Shown here: piece after piece, positions 1-5,118 of the stretch
Layout: each line of letters opens with the position of its first letter
Position numbering within the stretch: the stretch's first letter is position 1
From: Candidatus Hydrogenedentota bacterium
Lineage (GTDB): Bacteria > Hydrogenedentota > Hydrogenedentia > Hydrogenedentales > SLHB01
DNA length: 10,225 bases
Direction of reading: 5' to 3'
Assembly (NCBI GenBank): GCA_003557825.1
Contig: PWNM01000229.1
Span: 1 to 10,225 of the forward strand
Position numbers and translations under genes: made by a program
The notes under the pieces: model-generated
What the model saw: the letters and a program-made list of their open reading frames with translations, nothing else
Told to the model about the DNA's origin: nothing
Database searches by the model: none

Positions 1-1262
1 GCCCACATCTGGTGTTGGCCCACGCCCGTGGCGACGATGGCCTCGCCTTTGGTCAGCGTATTTAGGCATTCGAGAATGTGATAGGGTTGGATTGTTTCGC
101 TCTCGCGGTCGTAATTCATCGCATGGCGTTCACGCAATTGTTGAAGATGCTTGATCCAGGCGCTGTGGTCCTGTTTTACGTTCTTGCCCGCTTCGAGCAG
201 ATCCTGTAGGGCTAACTTGGCATGGCCTACGTGATACCAATCGACTGCCTTGACTTTACCGATCTCGGCCGCATCAATATCGATGTGAGCGATGAACTCG
301 GCGTTTGGAGCAAACTCAGCGACATTGCCCGCCACGCGGTCATCGAATCGCGCTCCAATGCTGATAAGCGCATCGCAATCCTCTACGGCATAGTTGGCAT
401 AGGCCGTACCGTGCATTCCCAGCATGTGGAATGCCAGCTCATCTTTGGTGTCCATGGCCCCGATGCCCATCAAGGTAGTGACCACAGGAATCTGAAATTT
501 TTTCGAGAAGGCACGGAGCTCGTCGGCAGCATTTGCATTGATCACGCCGCCGCCCGCATAGATTAGGGGCCGTTGGGCTTTCTTCAGCATTTTGAAGAAC
601 TCCGCCGCTTCCTTTTTGTCGATGCGGGCGTTCATGAGCTGGCTGATGCGATCTTCATACCCCTTAAAGTGGAGTATGCCCTGACCTTTGAACGTGCCGA
701 CGTAGTTTTGAACATCTTTTGGCACATCGATTACCACCGGCCCGGGGCGTCCTGTGCGGGCTATCTCGAAGGCCGTCCGCACGGTCTCCTCGATCTTCTC
801 CGGGTCTTTGACGAGAAACACCTGCTTTGCGCATGCGCTCATGATGTTGAAAACCGGCGCCTCTTGAAAAGCGTCTGTTCCAATGGCAGCACGGGGGACC
901 TGCCCGCAGATCATCACCACAGGAACCGAGTCGGCCATGCAGTCTCGAATGGGGGTTACCGCATTGGTTGCGCCCGGCCCCGAGGTCACCAGAAAACAGC
1001 CGACCTTGCCGCTTGCCCGGGCGTACCCTGCCGCCATAAATCCGGCGCCCTGCTCGTTAGCCGGGACAATAAGCCGAATCTGATTTTTTTGGGTATGGTC
1101 GGCGTTATACTGAAAAATGGCGTCATAGGTCGGCAGAATTGCGCCGCCACTATAACCGAAAATGGTATCGACGCCTTCATCAGCCACGGCCTGTATGATC
1201 ATTTCTGCGCCGGTCATCTGATCGCCTGCGCGTTTATGCGCGGTTGATTTCGCAGCTCCCAT
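1..1262 (-). CDS. ilvB: Acetolactate synthase large subunit (partial, C-terminus beyond window)
   Basis: Thiamine-diphosphate enzyme that condenses two pyruvates, or pyruvate and 2-oxobutyrate, in the first common step of valine, leucine and isoleucine synthesis. The first 420 residues are visible. The N-terminal pyrimidine-binding domain carries FGYSGGA (35-41), the putative catalytic Glu70 in PANEQGAG, TSGPGATN (93-100) and IGTDAFQE (127-134). The central domain has the FAD-contact motif GARFDDRVAGN (303-313). The pyrophosphate-binding domain opens with GVGQHQMW (413-420), where the window ends. The start at 1262 is supported by an AAGGAA ribosome site six bases upstream (1269-1274). The residue before the catalytic Glu is Asn where the usual motif is RHEQGA, so this is a variant clade. 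The assignment to acetolactate synthase rather than another ThDP enzyme is strong because of the FAD motif and GQHQMW. A small-subunit gene would be expected beyond the left edge but is not visible. Confidence 0.93.
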   Translation of the reverse strand, partial: MGAAKSTAHKRAGDQMTGAEMIIQAVADEGVDTIFGYSGGAILPTYDAIFQYNADHTQKNQIRLIVPANEQGAGFMAAGYARASGKVGCFLVTSGPGATNAVTPIRDCMADSVPVVMICGQVPRAAIGTDAFQEAPVFNIMSACAKQVFLVKDPEKIEETVRTAFEIARTGRPGPVVIDVPKDVQNYVGTFKGQGILHFKGYEDRISQLMNARIDKKEAAEFFKMLKKAQRPLIYAGGGVINANAADELRAFSKKFQIPVVTTLMGIGAMDTKDELAFHMLGMHGTAYANYAVEDCDALISIGARFDDRVAGNVAEFAPNAEFIAHIDIDAAEIGKVKAVDWYHVGHAKLALQDLLEAGKNVKQDHSAWIKHLQQLRERHAMNYDRESETIQPYHILECLNTLTKGEAIVATGVGQHQMW

Positions 1263-1272
1263 GGAACGTTCC
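1263..1272. promoter_or_regulatory. 10-bp perfect palindrome abutting the ilvB start and overlapping its ribosome site
   Basis: GGAACGTTCC is a perfect palindrome lying directly before the ilvB ATG and sharing bases with the AAGGAA ribosome site at 1269-1274. It could be a small operator or only a chance palindrome. There is no leader peptide or attenuator-like structure in the 80 or so bases between the rpsA terminator and ilvB. Confidence 0.2.
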
Positions 1273-1352
1273 TTAATGGTTTGCGATTGTCATCATGATG
1301 TGGCCATCGGTTTTATCTGGCCGCCAATCGCTTCGAGAGTTGATGAAATGGG

Positions 1353-1387
1353 AACAAAAACGAGCGCTGCCCCTTGAACAGCGCTCG
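1353..1387 (-). terminator. Rho-independent terminator after rpsA
   Basis: On the minus strand a perfect 9-bp stem (CGAGCGCTG / CAGCGCTCG, arms at 1379-1387 and 1361-1369) with a 9-base loop is followed immediately by TTTTTGTT. It lies 41 bases past the rpsA stop and before ilvB. The two same-strand genes are therefore probably separate transcription units, with ilvB needing its own promoter or read-through. Confidence 0.88.
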
Positions 1388-1427
1388 TGCATAAAACGTC
1401 ACTCGGGTTACATCTCGCCCTCCGCTT

Positions 1428-3383
1428 TTACGCGTTGGACGAATTCTCCGCATCCGAAGAGGACTCAGGGGCTTCTTCTGCCGCGGGCTCTTCAGATGCC
1501 GGTTTTTCCTCAGGCTGGGGCGTTTGTTTGTCCGCTTGGGCATTGTCCATCTCAGCCATCATGGCGTTTGCCGCCTGCGTGGGATCCTGGCCGCCTTCCC
1601 AAAGGGACTTTGGAATGGCATCGCCGATTACATCTCCGATGCTGACCGAACCCGAACCGCTCGACGAATACGACTGTTGGTAGCCGGAATCTTGGTCATG
1701 CTTGTATTCGCGGATACTTAGGCCGATCTTGCGTTCGACGGGGTCGATACTGATGACCTTCGCGTGGACCTTATCGCCAACGGAGAGTACTTCCTCCGGT
1801 TTTTGAACGCGGTCGTCGGACAATTCGCTCACGTGAATCAAGCCTTCAACGCCGTTGGCCAGTCGAGCGAAAGCGCCGAAGCTTACCAGCTTCGCTACCT
1901 CGACCTCTAGATGGGTGCCGATAGGCGTATTGGCGACTACCTGCATCCAGGGATCGTCCTCGAGTTGCTTGATCCCTACGCTGATCTTCTCGTTTTCTGG
2001 GTCGATGCTCAGGATTTTTACATCCAGTTCCTGGCCCCGTTCCAGTATCTCGGACGGATGGGTGACCTTCTTGGTCCATGACAAATCGCTCACATGGAGC
2101 AACGCGTCGATTCCCTCTTCTATTTCTACGAAGGCGCCGTAATCGGTCATGTTCCGTACAATACCTTTGACCGTCGAGTTGATGGGGTACCGTTCTTCGA
2201 GGTCACGCCAAGGATTGGGCCGTGTTTGTTTGATGCCCAGCGCGATCTTCTCGGCCTCGGGATCCACATTCAGCACCATGACATCCACTTCTTCGTCCAA
2301 TGAAACGACTTCATTCGGGTGGCGGACCCGGCGGGTCCAGCTCATCTCGCTGACGTGGACCATCCCCTCGATACCGTCTTCAAGTTGCACAAATGCGCCA
2401 TAATCGGTCATCGAGACGACCTTACCTCGGGTTATACTCCCGATGGCATATCGTTCGACTGCCGTTTTCCAGGGATTGTCCGTCTTTTGTTTCAGCCCCA
2501 GGCTAATGCGTTCGCTCTGGGGATCGTAGCTCAGAACCATAACCTCGATCTTGTCGCCAACCGAAACGACATGGGAGGGATGCTTGACCCGACCCCAGGA
2601 CATATCGGTCACGTGAAGGAGGCCATCGATGCCGCCCACGTCCACAAATGCTCCGAAATCGGTGATGTTTTTCACTTCGCCCGGAATAATCTGTCCCACC
2701 TCGATGGTGTCCAGCAGCTTCGCCTTCTCATCCGCCCGCTGCTCTTCAAGGAGCTTACGACGGCTGACGACAACGTTCCGGCGACGTTTGGTAAGTTTGA
2801 TAATCTTCAGGTCCATTTCCTGGCCGATATACCGTTCGAGATCGCTCGTCGGGCGCCAAGTTAACTGACTGGCCGGCATGAACGCATCAATGCCAATATC
2901 GACTTTCAGGCCGCCTTTTACACGGCGGACGATCCGGCCTTGAATAACGCCGTCTTCTTCGTAGATCCGCTGGATATGGGTCCAGTTACGAATCTTATCG
3001 GCTTTGATCTTGGACAGAACGGGAAGTCCGTCTTCGCTTTCGGGCTCATCAATGAAAACATCGAATTCCTCCCCGATGGTGATGTCTTCCGGAGATGAAA
3101 ACTCATGTTTGGGAATGGTACCCTCGCTTTTGTACCCGATATCGACTACGATATAATCGTCGGTGATTTCGAGAACGCGGCCACGCACCACTTCGCCTTC
3201 TTTGAAGTTCTGCATGGTCTCGTCATAGAGCGCTTCCATTTCCTCGAAGGAAAGCTCGGGGAAATCCTCATCCAGAGCATCATCGTTAGCAACGGTGGAA
3301 ACGGCGTTTTTCGTTTCCGATTCCGCCGCAGGTTGGGAAGCCGTTTCCGTGGCTTCCGTTGTGTTAGTTGTTTCTTCAGACAT
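1428..3383 (-). CDS. rpsA: 30S ribosomal protein S1
   Basis: Ribosomal protein S1 binds mRNA at the 30S subunit and helps initiate translation on structured or weakly Shine-Dalgarno messages. Six S1/OB-fold repeats are visible at about 60-127, 143-209, 229-297, 314-384, 401-471 and 488-557. Repeats 3 to 5 share the pattern TD(F/Y)GAFV followed by LLHV or MVHV, then a D/E-M/L-SW turn, as in canonical S1. The 651-residue protein is longer than the E. coli one (557) because of an acidic N-terminal stretch of about 58 residues and a C-terminal tail (about 558-651) rich in Ser, Gln, Glu, Ala and Pro. A strong GGGAGGA ribosome site (3395-3401) lies 11 bases before the ATG. The gene has its own promoter and terminator. 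S1 genes are often autoregulated through their leader. The leader here is short, about 54 bases, and no such structure is evident. Identification is near certain. Confidence 0.97.
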   Translation of the reverse strand: MSEETTNTTEATETASQPAAESETKNAVSTVANDDALDEDFPELSFEEMEALYDETMQNFKEGEVVRGRVLEITDDYIVVDIGYKSEGTIPKHEFSSPEDITIGEEFDVFIDEPESEDGLPVLSKIKADKIRNWTHIQRIYEEDGVIQGRIVRRVKGGLKVDIGIDAFMPASQLTWRPTSDLERYIGQEMDLKIIKLTKRRRNVVVSRRKLLEEQRADEKAKLLDTIEVGQIIPGEVKNITDFGAFVDVGGIDGLLHVTDMSWGRVKHPSHVVSVGDKIEVMVLSYDPQSERISLGLKQKTDNPWKTAVERYAIGSITRGKVVSMTDYGAFVQLEDGIEGMVHVSEMSWTRRVRHPNEVVSLDEEVDVMVLNVDPEAEKIALGIKQTRPNPWRDLEERYPINSTVKGIVRNMTDYGAFVEIEEGIDALLHVSDLSWTKKVTHPSEILERGQELDVKILSIDPENEKISVGIKQLEDDPWMQVVANTPIGTHLEVEVAKLVSFGAFARLANGVEGLIHVSELSDDRVQKPEEVLSVGDKVHAKVISIDPVERKIGLSIREYKHDQDSGYQQSYSSSGSGSVSIGDVIGDAIPKSLWEGGQDPTQAANAMMAEMDNAQADKQTPQPEEKPASEEPAAEEAPESSSDAENSSNA

Positions 3384-3443
3384 TGGTTTTACAGTCCTCC
3401 CATGGCAAAAATTTACCTACAGCCGTGCCGCAGGCAGAGTAAT

Positions 3444-3473
3444 ATCGTAGCATTTGCTGTAGGGCAGGGTCAA
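3444..3473 (-). promoter_or_regulatory. Predicted sigma-70-type promoter of rpsA
   Basis: On the minus strand a -35 element TTGACC (3468-3473), an 18-base spacer and a -10 element TACGAT (3444-3449) give a good housekeeping promoter. The predicted transcript start is near 3437, which leaves a leader of about 54 bases with the GGGAGGA ribosome site. Found by eye only. Confidence 0.55.
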
Positions 3474-3488
3474 ATGGTTTCATTTGAC
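3469..3488. promoter_or_regulatory. Perfect 8-4-8 inverted repeat over the rpsA -35 region
   Basis: GTCAAATG-GTTT-CATTTGAC is a perfect inverted repeat. One arm contains most of the predicted rpsA -35 hexamer and the other lies just upstream in the fabA/rpsA divergent gap. It lies outside the predicted rpsA transcript, so an operator is more likely than an RNA hairpin for rpsA. It could also be bound by a regulator acting on fabA. Confidence 0.35.
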
Positions 3489-3576
3489 TCTATGCACTAC
3501 ATAGAATTTTGCATGGTTTTTTGCTTTTTGAGCGATATCCGGTACCCGATAGCTGGATCTAACATTTCAATACCGG

Positions 3577-3582
3577 TATGAT
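3577..3582 (+). promoter_or_regulatory. Possible -10 element for fabA
   Basis: TATGAT at 3577-3582 matches five of six bases of the sigma-70 -10 consensus. It lies about 70 bases before the fabA start and overlaps the perfect palindrome ATACCGGTAT (3570-3579). The -35 region 17 bases upstream (TGGATC) is poor, so the call is weak. No recognisable FadR- or FabR-type site was seen. Confidence 0.25.
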
Positions 3583-3652
3583 GCATACAAATTCCGGGCG
3601 TTACCGGAGTGCTGCACTCATTATGTCCATGCCACCTAAGGGGATCACGTGA

Positions 3653-4165
3653 ATGCGTCAAGACTCGTATACCTATGAGCAGTTGCTGGAATGCGGCCAC
3701 GGCCAACTCTTTGGGCCCAACGGCCCACGGCTTCCGTTGCCCAATATGCTGATGTTTGACCGAATCAGCCGGATAAATGACGAGGCGGGTACGTATGGTA
3801 AGGGCGAGGTGGTCGCGGAGCTTGATGTGCGACCCGATCTTTGGTTCTTCGGGTGCCACTTCGAGGGGGATCCGGTCATGCCGGGGTGCTTGGGGCTCGA
3901 TGCCCTTTGGCAAATGGTTGGATTCTATCTGGGCTGGCAAGGTCATCCGGGTAAAGGTCGCGCGCTCGGCGTGGGCGAAGTGAAATTCAAAGGGCAAGTG
4001 TTACCTACTGCTGGTTGTGTAACCTACCATGTACATATTCGGCGTGTGATGGCCTTGAAACTGGCCATGGCCCAGGCCGATGGCGAGATAAGCGTTGATG
4101 ATAGGGTGATTTACACCGCATCCGGACTCAAAGTCGGCTTGTTTACTTCGACGGAGGGATTCTAG
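3653..4165 (+). CDS. fabA: 3-hydroxydecanoyl-ACP dehydratase/isomerase FabA
   Basis: FabA dehydrates 3-hydroxydecanoyl-ACP and isomerises trans-2- to cis-3-decenoyl-ACP, the branch point to unsaturated fatty acids made without oxygen. The 170-residue protein matches the E. coli family member (172) almost end to end: PNMLMFDRI (30-38), PDLWFFGCHFEGDPVMPGC (61-79), GLDALWQMVGFYLGW (81-95), RALGVGEVKFKGQVLPTA (103-120) and the C-terminal YTASGLKVGLF (154-164). Catalytic His69 and Asp83 correspond to E. coli His70 and Asp84. The isomerising FabA, rather than FabZ, is indicated by this near-identity. An AAGGGG ribosome site (3638-3643) lies nine bases before the ATG. No fabB partner is adjacent; the pathway needs a FabB-type synthase elsewhere. 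The last 23 bases overlap, on the opposite strand, the end of the thioesterase gene. Confidence 0.96.
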   Translation: MRQDSYTYEQLLECGHGQLFGPNGPRLPLPNMLMFDRISRINDEAGTYGKGEVVAELDVRPDLWFFGCHFEGDPVMPGCLGLDALWQMVGFYLGWQGHPGKGRALGVGEVKFKGQVLPTAGCVTYHVHIRRVMALKLAMAQADGEISVDDRVIYTASGLKVGLFTSTEGF

Positions 4166-4685
4166 CCGGTATCGTGTTGTCGTGTTCGGCCGTATCGCGT
4201 AACGCGGCAAAGACCTGTTCTTCGCCGCCCCGATAGATGAGGGCATCGTCCACTGCAAGGGTATCCTCGACGCTCAACGGCACGAATTTCCCTTCGCCTT
4301 TGGCATACACGATCCCGGCACCGTCCTCAAGAACCCCTTTCGCCGTAACCAGACGTTTACCGATTCTGCCGACTTCGGCACTGACAGTGAGGCGACATCC
4401 GCCGGGCGTCGGGCGTAAATAGCGAATGGTGAGTTCGCCGGTGAAGCACATTCGGCCAATGGCCCGCGCCGCTGCCCAACCCATGGTTTCGTCCATAATC
4501 GCTGCAACTATTCCGCCGTGTACGACGTTGTGATAGCCGCAATGATGGGGTTTGGCTTCGAGCGGCGCCTTAACCCTGCCGTCCTCGACGTAAAACTGTG
4601 TCTTGATCCCGGCGTCGTTTTTTTCGCCGCAGACGAAGCACGGTTCCGAAGTGGGAAGCCATGTCCTGTCGTTAGTCGTTGTCAT
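4143..4685 (-). CDS. PaaI-like hotdog-fold acyl-CoA thioesterase
   Basis: A 180-residue protein of the PaaI/4HBT hotdog superfamily, which hydrolyses acyl-CoA or related thioesters in the cytoplasm. The N-terminus has the CFVCGEKNDAGI stretch (16-27; Cys16 and Cys19) common in one subgroup of these proteins. This is followed by the family signature VVHGGIVAAIMDETMGWAA (54-72), where the HGG turn and Asp65/Glu66 at the start of the long helix form the usual active site. Then come the strand GELTIRYLRPT (83-93) and ITAKG-like repeats of the fold. The start at 4685 has an AAGGAA ribosome site five bases upstream (4691-4696) and lies 14 bases inside the DCC gene, so the two are translationally coupled. 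It is the last gene of the minus-strand operon and its 3' end overlaps fabA. Substrate unknown; a role in clearing acyl-thioesters is inference. Confidence 0.85.
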   Translation of the reverse strand: MTTTNDRTWLPTSEPCFVCGEKNDAGIKTQFYVEDGRVKAPLEAKPHHCGYHNVVHGGIVAAIMDETMGWAAARAIGRMCFTGELTIRYLRPTPGGCRLTVSAEVGRIGKRLVTAKGVLEDGAGIVYAKGEGKFVPLSVEDTLAVDDALIYRGGEEQVFAALRDTAEHDNTIPARIPPSK

Positions 4686-5103
4686 TGGATTTCCTTGGTT
4701 TTAATGCTGCCGTAGCACGGTGGGTGTGGCATTTCGATACGCCAAGGAGCTGTGAAAACCAGTACCGTCGGGGCGCAAACCATTGGTAGACATAGTGCGC
4801 GATGCCAGAGATGCCCGGCAAAGCGACTACGTGTCCCAACCATCGCCATCGGCGCATTAATCGTAGCAAATGGGGCAATGCCTTCGCACCCTGGTATATG
4901 GTCCCATCCGGAGCAATTACCTGGACCGCACGAAGGCACTCCGTCTCCGAGATGTGAGGAAAACGGGCGGCCCGCTCCTCCGATTGGCATGCAATCGGTT
5001 CCATGGCCCCCGGCACTGTACGCTTCTTCAATTCCATCACTGCCGCGCAGCAGATCGGGCACTGAGCATCGTAGATCAACACGAAGGACTGCTGTGAATC
5101 CAT
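4672..5103 (-). CDS. DCC-family (DUF393) thiol-disulfide oxidoreductase-like protein
   Basis: A 143-residue protein of the DCC family (DUF393), thioredoxin-like proteins named for the Asp-x-x-Cys-x-x-Cys signature near the N-terminus. Here it is FVLIYDAQCPICCAAV (7-22), with Asp12, Cys15 and Cys18 and an extra adjacent Cys19. A further family feature is the ALPHLLRLMRRW segment (75-86) followed by a hydrophobic, aromatic stretch (87-119) that ends in the usual W-F-x-x-R-Y motif. The molecular activity is not well established for the family; disulfide exchange is assumed from the CxxC. The start at 5103 has GAGGGG (5111-5116) seven bases upstream and lies 15 bases after the stop of the fusion gene. 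Its end overlaps the thioesterase start by 14 bases, so all three form one operon. Why it travels with a sugar-nucleotide enzyme is not clear. Confidence 0.85.
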   Translation of the reverse strand: MDSQQSFVLIYDAQCPICCAAVMELKKRTVPGAMEPIACQSEERAARFPHISETECLRAVQVIAPDGTIYQGAKALPHLLRLMRRWRWLGHVVALPGISGIAHYVYQWFAPRRYWFSQLLGVSKCHTHRATAALKPRKSNDND

Positions 5104-5118
5104 CGCATATCCCCTCGA

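Noticed and set aside
222..1247. Long plus-strand open frames (222-566 and 573-1247)
   Set aside because: They are antisense to the acetolactate synthase gene, whose motifs on the minus strand are unmistakable. The plus-strand translations resemble no family.
1263..1350. Amino-acid attenuator leader before ilvB
   Set aside because: No leader peptide rich in Val, Leu or Ile codons, and the only strong hairpin is the rpsA terminator upstream.
2094..3581. Plus-strand open frames of up to 181 residues opposite rpsA (for example 2319-2864 and 3105-3581)
   Set aside because: They mirror the repeated S1 domains in antisense and have no ribosome sites or recognisable motifs.
3384..3652. Small gene or RNA in the rpsA-fabA gap
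   Set aside because: No short open frame with a ribosome site and no RNA gene signature was seen. The content is explained as promoter and operator-like repeats.
3497..3997. Minus-strand open frame of 166 residues opposite fabA
   Set aside because: The plus-strand FabA match covers the whole domain with both catalytic residues. The opposite frame has no family features and would cover the promoter region.
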